Positions 35,122 through 45,565 of a DNA stretch of 64,000 nt are shown here, one piece after another. The notes below the pieces were generated by a model, which saw only the letters and a program-made list of their open reading frames with translations, made no database searches and was not told the DNA's origin. How positions within the stretch are numbered: position 1 is the stretch's first letter; the number at the start of each line of letters is the position of its first letter. The stretch covers positions 4,464,001 through 4,528,000 of the forward strand of contig OY848930.1 of assembly GCA_963693285.1 (NCBI GenBank). Direction: 5' to 3'. The translations under genes were made by a program, and so were the position numbers. Origin of the DNA: Xestospongia muta (Eukaryota; Porifera; Demospongiae; Haplosclerida; Petrosiidae).

Positions 35122-38100
35122 CTACCTTCCATTTCCAAGAAGCAGTTCTAAAGCAGCATTGATATCACCATTAGTGGCCTCTAGTGCATGTAGACAAGCA
35201 ATATCATCAGATACCACACCCATAGAATGAAGTTGATGTAGCTACAATAAGAGAGAGACCTATCATAACGAAATGCACTAAAGTGCATGTAGAGTACGTT
35301 ATACATTCCACAAACTTAAAGGTATGGTAAATTATTAATGGCTCAGCTTTACTCTGACAATAGTCAACTTACTGGCCAATTTGCAAACTAATTGACCATA
35401 AGAGACTACCAAGCAAATTTCTTTATTCTTTTCTCACTTTAAAAAAATCCTCACTTAAGTTGGAAAATGTCATAAGCTGTATGCAGGGCGTTTTTATTGA
35501 ATTCTTGAGTCTTCACTGAAAGCTGTGTTTTTTTTTTCAAAGGTTTTTCAGACTTTTAAAGCTTTTTGTTCATTTGAGAAGTTTTGCTACAATCCACTAT
35601 AATTTGGTGGCTACCAGTGCCGTGTTTGCCGAGTTAAAGCAGTTCAAAGCCATTTGCCCGGGTAACAGACACACACACACACACACCGACAGACTACAGT
35701 ACCCTCGCTATGTGCCCACACACAGCGAGGTTAATTATATTTATATTAGAATAACTCAACAACCAACAGCTGCTTTTACATGTGTGGAGGGAGGGTCTAT
35801 GCTCCATGTAATGATTACATAATAAGGTGTACTATAAATAGTAACAATCAATACATGTTACTATATTAGGAAGGTTTAGCTGGCTAATGACAGTACCATA
35901 AAGTTAGTGCATTGTTAAATAGTGACATGACATCGAGGTGTGTTTGGTAGATGGGTTGGAATTTTGGGTTTTCAAGTTTTGAATCAACAGAACTTCAGAG
36001 ATTCCTGTGAAATCAGCTATGTTTGTCAAGGGGTTATCATGATAAAGAAATGAGATAATAATAAGTCTAGGGCTTGTTGATTATATAATATTTTGTATTG
36101 TTGCATGCAGAAACAGTCCACCTCACATATCAGGGATGTTCCAGCTATATAGGATTGTTATAATAATATTCATAGCTCTATTGACCACTCCCATTTCCCA
36201 TACCTGTGCTCTATAACGGTGGTGTCGTCCTGATCTGTGTGATCGATGGGAAGAGTCACGATGATGAGACTGTTGCTCTATAGGAGAATTCTAATGAAAG
36301 AAGACAACAGAAAATTAAACCCAGTTATCCATTTTATTATCTATCCATCCATTTGTATATCCATCGAACTTTCTATCCATCCATTAGCAGTGGCTTACTG
36401 TAACAACAGATTGTAATGCCACTTGAAGATCCATTGGAGACACACCACTAGAGCCTGGTTGACTTGAAGACCGTCCAGGAAGACTACTGGGCCCACTCGA
36501 GGACTCCTCTTCTCTACCATACGTCAGTGATGAAGACAGACTACTTGGTCCTGACATAGAAGGTAATGGAGATTGACGAAAAGATGCTCCTGATGATGTA
36601 GAAGGTAAACTACTAGGTCCCGAAGGAGGAGAAATAGTAGCTAGAGCACTTGCTAACATGTTCTGAGTGATGCCAGGACTAACCGCTGTAGGATGGTGTG
36701 TGCTACTACTATCTATAGAAAAGGAACAACAGAGGACATGTGATAGAGGAAAATGAATGTAGTAACTGTTTATGGATAATGCCTATTACTGTAATTTTGT
36801 GTATATGAGTAGGATAATGAGTCTATAGGATTACTAGTTAGTGTACACTTAAAGGGAGTGGCTACTATTAAGGGCATGTTATGTACAATCTAATGGTTAC
36901 CAGGTTGTCTTTATTGGAATGAAGTATAACAGGAATAACACATGTTGTGGTTATGATAGCCAAGGGTGTCTTTAAGGATATCCTATACAAAATGGCTTTT
37001 TCTAATTTTGTAAATAATTAAGTGCCAAACTTAATTTTAACAGGTATATGTAGAGTCAATATTTATATACTGACCTTTATTGTAATCCTGATATGTTATA
37101 ATGCCTACTACTGTAATATTGTGTACATGAATGGGATAATTAGTCTATAGGATTACTAGTTAGTGTACACTTAAAGGGAGTGGCTACTATTTAGGACTTC
37201 TTATATATCTAGTGGTTACCAGAAACTAGACATGGATGGATGGATGGATGGATGGATGGCAGGACAAAATATATGAATAGAACAACTGAATGATGGATGG
37301 ATAGATGGATGAATGGATGGATGGACAGATGAATGGATGGATAGATAAATGGATGGATAGATAGATAGATGAATGGATAGATAGATGAACGGATAGATGG
37401 ATAGATAGATGGATGAATGGATAGATAGAAGGATGAATGGATGGATAGATGGATGAATGGATGGATAGAAGAATGAATGGATGGATAGATGGATGAATGG
37501 ATAGATAGAAGGATGAATGGATGGATAGATGGATGAATGGATAAATAGACAGCCTGATAAATGGACAATTGGGTTGATGCATACCTTGTCCAACAGGTTG
37601 AGGAGGGGGTGTGGCACCTATCTCCATACTCTGTTGGCTGCTTGCTTGACTTTGTTGGTGAGCAAGAATAGCTTGGGAATCTTGATGCATCTAACGAGAG
37701 AGAAGATACAATGAGAACAACATCACTCAATCATCCATCCATTTTCCCATCTGTTCATCCATTCATCATCCATTGATCCATACTAGTCATGTCTTACTTG
37801 ATCTTGAGCATCGGCTAATCCTTGATCTTCTTCCTGATCTTCTTCCTGATCTTCTTCCTGTACTCCTTCTCCATCTAAAAACTCCATTCCTTCCTCCACG
37901 GTCTGTTGAAACATATCGACAATATCTTCGTCGGCAATTTGGTCTCGATCACACCCTCTTTCTTCAGCTGCAACTGTTCCAATAGCTCGTAAAATCTCTT
38001 CAACAATGGCCACCTCTTCTGGATTGGACTCAAGCTTACTATAAATAAAAGACACTTGTTACAACTATGTTAAATAACTAACATCATATTATTCTGTAAA

Positions 38101-38798
38101 CATACAACATAGGTGTAGGAACCAGGGGGGGGGCACTGGGACATGTGCCCCCCCCCCAAAATTTCATGGTACACCAAGCCCACGTTACACGTGTAAGTGT
38201 ATTGCCATATCTGCTAAACCAAGTAGTGTTGCTATCTCTACTCCTCTGCCAATCAAGAAGTTTAAGCAAACTAAGCTTTCCTTTCATACAACTACCCAGT
38301 TGGACCTGTCAACAACATCTATGAGCCACCTACTTAAGAGCTACAATGTTATAACCATTACTTAACGACACAATGCTTCTTTTAGAGACAGGACAGATGA
38401 ACTTGACATTATCACGCTAGCAAATAGTTTCATCCACATAAATGACAGAAGAAGAGGTTATTTTGGTAATGTGTAACTGTATCTTGCATTGCAGTTATAA
38501 TCAAGTTATTTATAATTATAACATTGTTGTTTAAAAACATTTTACACTGACCACGTCCAATGTTTATAGCTACCACTCCATGTAGCTAATGTTATCAAAA
38601 AGTACCATTATTACATGCCTTTTGCTTCACCAACTGTACCCCTCCCAGTCATAAAATCATTCCTATGTCTATGTACAAGAACCATAGAGGATACTCCTCC
38701 AGATTGATGTAGTATACCAAATATGTGCAGTATTAAGAAGCTTGCAAGTCATTGGAATGTGGGATATAATTGTATAATGTACTATCATTATATTATTG

Positions 38799-38834
<36 letters not shown>

Positions 38835-39832
38835 CTACCTAATCATATCTTCTACATCTGAATAGGTTCTTGTCCCAGCCTCATTTAACAAACCTAGCAA
38901 CATAATACATACATTTCATAACACTTTAAAACTCAATGATCTGTTAGTTGCTTAGCGACTTACTTTGAATACTAGGATGGTTCTCTAGGAGAGTTCCTCT
39001 AATCAACGATGTTAATAGCATTGGATTACCAATAATACGACTTAACTAATTAATAGAAAAATACATGTAACAATACATTAAACATATAATTATACGTGTG
39101 ATATACATGTGATGTACATGTGATATACATGTGATGTACATGTGATGTACATGTGATGTACATATGGCTATATATTCTATTGGCTTACAATTTGATGAAC
39201 TCTTGGATCACGAGCTAATCGTCTTATTTGTGACATTGATTCCTTTTCAGTGGTTTGAATTGCCTGATTGGTTTGTTCTAATTATAGGAAAAGTAAAATT
39301 GAAAACACGGATCATAGGAATGAATCATTTTAGTAGACAAAACTGGAAAGTCTTAAAGTTTGGGAATCAGATTTAAAATCAATAAAACAAACTGCCTTAC
39401 TACATGGGAATGAGGTTTGTTTGCTATGAGAGTGCTGACAATTAATGTTACATAATATTACGTAATATTATGTAATATTACTTAATATTACAAGTACCTT
39501 TCCTCTTCATATAGAACACAGTTACTCCAGATACGATTTGATACTGACCAAGAGTGTTGTCAGATTTAAGAATACGTCCCCCATACATCAATACTATAAA
39601 ATAATGAAAGATAGAAATCATTTTAAAATAAACAACTCAATAATGTCCAGCTAAACAATTACACCACACCCTTCTCCACCATTAATTATTTCATACTCAA
39701 TTGTCCTAGTGGTATCTTGACTTTTTCTGAAACAAGAATCTTAAACATTTGAACAGACATATCACTGGAAGTCTTCACTGCAATCTCAGTTCTGTAGCGC
39801 TCGTGAGGTGACTTCAAGTATATTACAGACAT
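35122..39832 (-). CDS. UBL7: Ubiquitin-like / UBA domain protein, UBL7-like
   Basis: Ten exons (39832-39697, 39593-39498, 39277-39189, 39045-38964, 38893-38839, 38038-37798, 37690-37585, 36712-36399, 36290-36204, 35241-35122) total 1326 bases, 441 residues, in phase throughout. Residues 1-80 are a ubiquitin-like domain ([20 protein letters not shown], then [20 protein letters not shown] and [12 protein letters not shown]). The middle has a helical segment [21 protein letters not shown] as in UBL7/ubiquilin proteins, an acidic [12 protein letters not shown] tract and a Ser/Pro/Gln-rich linker. The last exon is a complete UBA domain ([20 protein letters not shown], then [12 protein letters not shown]). 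UBL-UBA proteins shuttle ubiquitinated clients to the proteasome. UBL7 rather than ubiquilin is favoured by length and by the single UBL and UBA without STI1 repeats. The start lies 339 bases from the divergent array gene A. Confidence 0.82.
36781..37222. repeat. Direct repeat pair of about 120 bp
   Basis: About 36781-36903 and 37100-37220 share CTATAGGATTACTAGTTAGT and GTACACTTAAAGGGAGTGGC with matching flanks, both in the intron between UBL7 exons 37690-37585 and 36712-36399. Confidence 0.85.
37230..37550. repeat. ATGG/ATAG satellite, about 320 bp
   Basis: Near-continuous GATGGATGGATAGATGGATG-type repeats ending about 35 bases from the donor of UBL7 exon 37690-37585. Long Ser/Ile/His/Pro reading frames on the minus strand are repeat artefacts. 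Confidence 0.95.
38100..38672. mobile_element. Possible degraded DNA transposon in a UBL7 intron
   Basis: The left end reads CATAGGTGTAGGAACCAGGG, followed by a G-run and a C-run (GGGGCACTGGGACATGTGCC centre). The right end, read in reverse complement from about 38672, starts CATAGGAATGATTTTATGAC and then TGGGAGGGGTAC. The ends share CATAGG and a downstream G-rich block, as in some hAT-like termini. No transposase frame is present and target-site duplications were not established. Confidence 0.3.
38800..38832. repeat. (CA)n microsatellite
   Basis: CA dinucleotides immediately beyond the donor of UBL7 exon 38893-38839. Confidence 0.93.
39100..39165. repeat. 12-bp tandem repeat ATGTGATGTACATGTGAT
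   Basis: Five or six copies of a 12-bp unit, TACATGTGAT(A/G)T, in the UBL7 intron near exon 39277-39189. Confidence 0.85.
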
Positions 39833-40171
39833 GTTTAAATCGAGGTTTAGATGTTTTGAAGGGAGCAATATTATTTCTTACGATAATTATTGGTAATTCT
39901 GGTATTTCCATAATTAGGTCTAACATTTCTTTACGGTATTTGCAAACTGTTCTTACACAATTTCCGTTCTTGTTAGTTTCATTGTTGTGATTGTTGGAAA
40001 GGTGATGCTGGAGCTATCATCTCAAAGAAAGATCAAATTTGAGTAAGGGATTGAAGAAAATTGTTAGTAGTAATATTATTAACTACTAATAATTCAATAT
40101 CATTTTAATGATTATAATATTGAGCTTTATTATATTATCACTCACTGTCTTTAGGTTATTATAATATTAAA
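39833..40171. promoter_or_regulatory. Bidirectional upstream region of UBL7 and array gene A, with a conserved 5'UTR splice acceptor-like site
   Basis: Separates the UBL7 start codon (minus) from the gene A start codon (plus). The last 70 bases (AATATCATTTTAATGATTAT, then CTGTCTTTAGGTTATTATAA up to the ATG) are preserved upstream of all five array genes. The TCTTTAG|G looks like a splice acceptor about 18 bases before the ATG, so a 5'UTR intron is likely. Confidence 0.5.
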
Positions 40172-43100
40172 ATGAACGTTCCACTCTTACTTGGCTATAT
40201 TGCCTTGGCAATGGTAGTACTTGGAGCCAGCACTCCAGTCAATGGGTTTGATCATCAGATCTACGTGAGTTGTTCCTCTTCAGAAACTATTGGTAATGAT
40301 ACTTGTAGACCATCACATGATGGTTTACATTGTACTACACTTGACCAGGCTCTTAAAGAACTACAATACAATTCTACCGTTGTCTATATTAAGTCAGGTA
40401 TCTGTAGTCTAAGTAAAGAAGTGCATTTTCAATACAAAACTGATATAGCTATCATTGGTGATAATGATGGTGGCACTAATGTGGTTATAGAGTGTTCAGA
40501 TTATACTGGTCTTTCATTTTCTTATTCAAGTAACATCATACTGGAATCTCTTACATTACGTCAATGTGGTGCCTTTCAGAACAGCACTAGTAGAAACATA
40601 AGGAAGGATATAGTTTTTAAATACTTTTGTTTTACATCAGCTTTATATATGTTATTTTGTGCTAACGTTACTCTGATTGATGTACACTTACATCACTCCA
40701 ATGGTGTTGGTCTTGTTTTGTATAACACTGTGGGTAATGTGACTATTAAAGGTTGTGTTTTTTTTAATCAGAGTGATGCCTTTCCTAATCAAACAACAGT
40801 AGTTGGAGGAGGAGGACTTCAGATTGAGTTCTCGTATTGTATACCGGGTAATCTCAACTGTTTAAAAAGTGGCCATTCTCAAGTAGATAGTCAGTACTCA
40901 TCTGGTGCTTTTTATGTAATTACAGACTCCATTTTTAAATTGAATCAAGCCCATAGAGGTTCTGAATTTGTTTTCAAGTTGAGCAATGAGGAATCTAGTT
41001 ATTTTGCATTTGGTAAAGGGGGTGGGTTATCAATTATCTTAAAAGGTAATGCACATGGTAATAATTTCTTGATCAATAATTGTACTTTCTATAAAAACTA
41101 TGCTCATTATGGTGGAGGATTCTATGTTGCATTCCATGATCAATCTCGGGCTAATCGTGTATCAATTACTAATTGTAATATCACTGCTAATGAAAACTTT
41201 GATATACATTATAATGTCTTGGATTTTGACAGTGGTGGTGGCGGAGGTATGATTGTCTTTTTGTCTGGTACCAATGATACTAATGTCTTCCAAATACATG
41301 ACAGTACATTTCATGATAATGTGGGTCTCTCTGGTGGAGGACTAGCTGTAGAAGCTATAGCAAATTTTGAAAAACTCAATGGTTCATTAAGTTTAGATAA
41401 TCTTGTGTTTCAAAACAATTCAGCTTTTCTTGGTTCAGCTATTTACTTTTTTCAGGACAACAGTAATTGTCAATTCAAACTAGTGGTTAATATCAGCAAC
41501 AGTTCATTTATAAACAACTCACCAATCTGTTCTAAAAAGAAAGCTAGATCTTTTGCTAGTCTTGTTTGCTCTGGTATTGTCTACTCCAATGCACAAGACC
41601 TTCAACTAACTGGTGAACTATTATTTACAAACAACACTGCATCAGCTCTGGAAATTCGTTATTCAAGAGTCAATGTATTAGATGGTGCAAAACTAGTTTT
41701 TCAAAATAACACAAGTATTTATGGTGGAGGTCTAGCCTTGTATGAATGTAGCTTCATAGAGGTGTATCCTCAGACTCAGTTCATTTTTGACAATAATAGT
41801 GCTACTAAATATGGTGGGGCTATATATTCTGGTCCATGTGCCCAGTCTGCTCAATCATCAATATTATCAATGAAATGTTTTATATCATACTTCAACCGCT
41901 CAACAATTCCTGATGATTGGGATACTGAATTCAATTTCACTAATAATGTAATTAGAACAGACTCCTCAACTAATTCAGTGTATGCCAGCTCTATTACTTC
42001 TTGCTTGTGGCCAGATGGCTATGACACATTCAAAATTGACTACAACAGAACCTTTTGCTGGAATCCCTTCCATTATTATCCAGATAATTGTACTGATAGT
42101 ATAGACTCTGGTCCTGCATTTCTAAGCTACAGTAATAAAGGTTTTGTGATATTTCCTGGTCAAACTATCAATTCACCTGATGTTTATAATGGTTTTAAAC
42201 GTAAGATTAAGGATCCTCCTATTCAAGCTTGTATAAAATTTGGTTCAGCTTCTCTAGACAATTCTCAAATGAAAAAATGTATGAGGTTTCCATCAACAGG
42301 TGTACTCTATGTATACCAATACGGCAGCGGCGACTTTGTGACATCTGATATCATTTATTTGACTACTACAACAATAACACCAGAACATCTTCAGTCTACA
42401 TTTAAAATAACTTTCAAAAACTGTTCTTGGCCATTTCAATTTGATACCAAGCAGTGCTCATTTCTCTTACCTTATTTTTGTTGTTCTGACGGTTGTGGTG
42501 AACAATGTGGTATTGGATCAGTGATTCATCCAAATGAGCGTTACTGTATTTACTGTAACAATGATTTAGATTTAATTGTTGGTCGTTGTCCATTTGCTTA
42601 CAGTAACAAGCCAAAGTTTGTATTCAGTTACTCTAATAAGTCTTTTTCTGAACTGCAAGTTTGTGCCAATAATCGTACAGGCCCACTTTGTGGACAGTGT
42701 GAAAAAGATCTTGGTATTCCTATTAATTCTGTCTATTTTGAGTGTAAAGACTGTCATGGAAATATCATACTAAAAAGTTGGTTCATCTTTATATTACTAG
42801 AGCTGCTTCCATTGACAGTAATGGTGGTCATCATTTTGGTTTTCAATATCAGATTGACTGATGGATTTTTCGCTGGTCTTGTTTTGTATGCTCAAATCAT
42901 ATCAGTAGATTTCCAGGGTTGGTATTATCCAGCTTGGCTGACTGTACAGCAAGATACTTCATTTAAGGGAGACTATCTTACATACATTAGTACAAGTCCC
43001 TATAGTATTTTAAACTTAAACTTTTTGCGTATGCTTGGACCATCTTGGTCTAATCCAGTCTGTTTAACAAGTGACATGGGACCATTGGCTGTCTTTACAA

Positions 43101-44335
43101 CATGGTACTGTATAGCTTTTTATCCTTTTTTCTTACTGTTATTGCTATTAATATTGCAAACATTATATGACAATGGTTCCTTGTGTGTCTTTATTGTTTT
43201 TAAATGCATTCGCAAAATGCTAGCACGATTTCAACAATTCTTAAACATTCAGGCATCTTTGATGGAGTTTGCAGCATCAATATATGTGCTATCATTTACA
43301 CAGTTTGTTTCTTTATCTTATAAAATGTTACACTATAGTACTTGGCAAAGTATGACAAATGAGAATTTAAAGGGTAGAGTTTTCTTTTATGATGCTAGTT
43401 TAAACTATTTTGGGTGGCCTCATGCATTTTTTGGAATATTTGCATTCACCATTCTATTTTTCATTATATTATTACCAACTTTGTTCCTTAGTCTCTATCA
43501 ATTTAAATGGTTCCATCAATTTCTGACCCTTTGCAAATTGAGATACCAATTTCTAGTGTCTTTTGGTGATGTGTTTTCAGGATCTTTAAAGAATGGTACT
43601 GGTAATAGCAAACTTGACTTTCGTTCATTTGCTGGTTTCTATCTTGTCTTTCGAATCATTGCTATGCAATTTTATTATATAACAAGTGACCCAAAAATTG
43701 TCCTCTACTGTGAGACATGTTTATCACTTTTGTTTGCTGGTTTCATCATGATCTTCAGACCCTATAAAAAGAAAATTGTTAATTTTGCAGAGTTTACTGT
43801 ATTTTCCGTTTTGGGATTAATGAGTGCTATTTGTCTCTCTCAACGGCAAGGAGGAAGACATATTTGTGTGGTGGCCATTATGCATATACCCATTGTTCTA
43901 TTACTAGTCTACATTGTTTATAGGATTGTAACAAAAGTGTATCAACACTTTAAAAATTGTTGTCCTTTACAAGATGGAAATGATAACTGCTCTAATGAAG
44001 AGTTTCAAGACTCGATGACAATGGACACATTTCCAGATCGTGTTCTCAATCCCACTGAATACCAGGAGCGTCATGTTGGATTTGTCTCTTCTGAGTCTAC
44101 TCCATCTTCACTTAATAGTTCTCAGATTCATCTCCAGAATCCAGCTAGTGGTCATAGCAGTAATGATAGTCAAACAAATGACACCAGATTTGAAACCAGT
44201 TCCAGAACCACTGTACAAATTGGTAACACTGCTAAGACTAATACCACAAGTCGTACTACATTTCAGACCAGTATTAGATCCAGTGTTAGAAATACAACCA
44301 GTGATTATGGCAGTGCAAGAACTGATGATAGCTGA
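40172..44335 (+). CDS. Array gene A: PMP-repeat beta-helix, multi-pass membrane protein
   Basis: A single 1387-codon exon. Residues 1-27 are a signal peptide (LLLGYIALAMVVLGASTPVN). About 40-600 is an ectodomain rich in Asn-X-Ser/Thr with recurring beta-helix units: CTFYKNYAHYGGGFYV, DSTFHDNVGLSGGGLAV, LVFQNNSAFLGSAIYF, LVFQNNTSIYGGGLALY, FIFDNNSATKYGGAIYSG, matching the FxxN...GG[AIL] pattern of chlamydial PMP repeats. About 765-860 is Cys-rich (CCSDGCGEQCG, RTGPLCGQCEKDLGI, FECKDC). Hydrophobic segments start near 866, 898, 970, 1030, 1086, 1152, 1176, 1205 and 1231, with RPYKKKIVNFAEF between the seventh and eighth. The last about 135 residues form a Ser/Thr/Asn-rich cytoplasmic tail. Similar beta-helix, GPLCG.C and multi-TM layouts occur in protist proteins of unknown function. 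Inference: cell-surface receptor, adhesion or channel protein. AATAAA runs follow about 170 bases after the stop. Confidence 0.88.
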   Translation: MNVPLLLGYIALAMVVLGASTPVNGFDHQIYVSCSSSETIGNDTCRPSHDGLHCTTLDQALKELQYNSTVVYIKSGICSLSKEVHFQYKTDIAIIGDNDGGTNVVIECSDYTGLSFSYSSNIILESLTLRQCGAFQNSTSRNIRKDIVFKYFCFTSALYMLFCANVTLIDVHLHHSNGVGLVLYNTVGNVTIKGCVFFNQSDAFPNQTTVVGGGGLQIEFSYCIPGNLNCLKSGHSQVDSQYSSGAFYVITDSIFKLNQAHRGSEFVFKLSNEESSYFAFGKGGGLSIILKGNAHGNNFLINNCTFYKNYAHYGGGFYVAFHDQSRANRVSITNCNITANENFDIHYNVLDFDSGGGGGMIVFLSGTNDTNVFQIHDSTFHDNVGLSGGGLAVEAIANFEKLNGSLSLDNLVFQNNSAFLGSAIYFFQDNSNCQFKLVVNISNSSFINNSPICSKKKARSFASLVCSGIVYSNAQDLQLTGELLFTNNTASALEIRYSRVNVLDGAKLVFQNNTSIYGGGLALYECSFIEVYPQTQFIFDNNSATKYGGAIYSGPCAQSAQSSILSMKCFISYFNRSTIPDDWDTEFNFTNNVIRTDSSTNSVYASSITSCLWPDGYDTFKIDYNRTFCWNPFHYYPDNCTDSIDSGPAFLSYSNKGFVIFPGQTINSPDVYNGFKRKIKDPPIQACIKFGSASLDNSQMKKCMRFPSTGVLYVYQYGSGDFVTSDIIYLTTTTITPEHLQSTFKITFKNCSWPFQFDTKQCSFLLPYFCCSDGCGEQCGIGSVIHPNERYCIYCNNDLDLIVGRCPFAYSNKPKFVFSYSNKSFSELQVCANNRTGPLCGQCEKDLGIPINSVYFECKDCHGNIILKSWFIFILLELLPLTVMVVIILVFNIRLTDGFFAGLVLYAQIISVDFQGWYYPAWLTVQQDTSFKGDYLTYISTSPYSILNLNFLRMLGPSWSNPVCLTSDMGPLAVFTTWYCIAFYPFFLLLLLLILQTLYDNGSLCVFIVFKCIRKMLARFQQFLNIQASLMEFAASIYVLSFTQFVSLSYKMLHYSTWQSMTNENLKGRVFFYDASLNYFGWPHAFFGIFAFTILFFIILLPTLFLSLYQFKWFHQFLTLCKLRYQFLVSFGDVFSGSLKNGTGNSKLDFRSFAGFYLVFRIIAMQFYYITSDPKIVLYCETCLSLLFAGFIMIFRPYKKKIVNFAEFTVFSVLGLMSAICLSQRQGGRHICVVAIMHIPIVLLLVYIVYRIVTKVYQHFKNCCPLQDGNDNCSNEEFQDSMTMDTFPDRVLNPTEYQERHVGFVSSESTPSSLNSSQIHLQNPASGHSSNDSQTNDTRFETSSRTTVQIGNTAKTNTTSRTTFQTSIRSSVRNTTSDYGSARTDDS

Positions 44336-44756
44336 GTTAGTTTGTAATATATTACTGAAAACTACAATGATTGAGTGTAGTTTGTAATAACTCCTTTATT
44401 ATATCTTTGTAATGTATTTTTGTGTGCCTCATTTATAATTGATTTTCTCATCTTTCTTTAATAATTTTGTACACTTAACAAAAATAACAATAATGTATCA
44501 TTAAATAAATAAATTAAATAAAATTAAAATTACATCACAAGTGGTTTATTTGTACAAAAACAAATACTAAATATTTGTACTATACCAATGGTACCAGACA
44601 ATGGTCATGAAAGAGATATTACATATACACAAAATTTTAAAATATTGTTTTAGTGTTGTTAAGATCTGATATAAAATTATTAATAGTTATTTCAATAACA
44701 TACAATCAATCTATACAGTCAATGATGTCAGTAAAATTTGACTAATAGTACAGGTT

Positions 44757-44880
44757 CACTATTCTAGGTATCTAGTTTGGAGATTTTTAAAGAGATCATG
44801 TCCAGCTTCTAGTGGTCCACCCAGTATTGTACCATTGGGAGATTCTTGTTTTTCTTCAAGACAATACATGCATATCACTG
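44757..44880 (-). pseudogene. Tyrosine-kinase tail fragment in spacer A-B
   Basis: Homologous to the last exon of the kinase fragment at 50160, but keeps only the C-terminal tail (SPNGTILGGPLEAGHDLFKN-type codons). The homology breaks off after TTCTTCAAG, so the kinase part is deleted. Confidence 0.7.
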
Positions 44881-45099
44881 CAAAAAATGACTGGTTCACT
44901 GTAAAAATTGATTGGTTGAACTAACTAACACAGGGTTATACAGGTTGAATGTACAAAATGTAAAGTGTTGTCAGAGAACACATCCTGTGTACATCAATGC
45001 TCTAAAATACAGACAGACAGACTTTATTTTTAAATAGAAAACTTTATAATTTTTCATAATAATAAAATTATGTCACACCATTCTCCGCCCATTAATTAT

Positions 45100-45238
45100 T
45101 TCGTACTCATTGTAGTGGTATCTTGACTTTTTCTGACACAAGACTCTTAAACATTTGAACAGACACATAACTGCAAGCGTCCACTGTAATCTCAGTTCTG
45201 TATCGCTCGTGAGGCGACTTCAAGTAAATTACAGACAT
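45100..45238 (-). pseudogene. Dead copy of UBL7 exon 1 in spacer A-B
   Basis: Read on the minus strand from 45238: [17 protein letters not shown], as in UBL7 exon 1 (39832-39697), then substitutions (TVDACSYVS) and an indel near IPL that gives an in-frame TGA. It lies at the same position relative to gene B as the real exon does to gene A. Confidence 0.88.
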
Positions 45239-45565
45239 GTTTAATGTTACTGAAGAGAAAAATACTATTTCTTACGCTATTAGTGCTTATTCTGGTACTT
45301 CCATAATTAGATCTAAGCATATCTTTATGGTATTGATGCCAAAGCTTTCCTTTATAATACACAATGCGTTTCCTTCAATCATTATTATGATTCTGATTCG
45401 TCTCCTCCAGTAGCTACTATCCCAAGGAAAGATCACTTTTGAGTAAAAATTGTAGTAAATTGTTAGTAGTAACTTGATACTAATAACTCAATATCATTTT
45501 AATGATTATAATATTAACCTTTATTATATTATCCCTCATTGTCTTTAGGTTATTATCATATTAAA

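Noticed and set aside
37209..37730. Long Ser/Ile/His/Pro reading frames (also at 13700-14326 in part, 16395-16837, 19471-19767)
   Set aside because: They are translations of ATGG/TCCA tetranucleotide satellites, open in several frames at once, and they lie in introns.
42414..42757. Antisense frames inside the array genes (also plus-strand +1 frames at 44040, 49440 and 60211)
   Set aside because: Shadows of the main reading frame in repeated coding DNA, with no independent signal.
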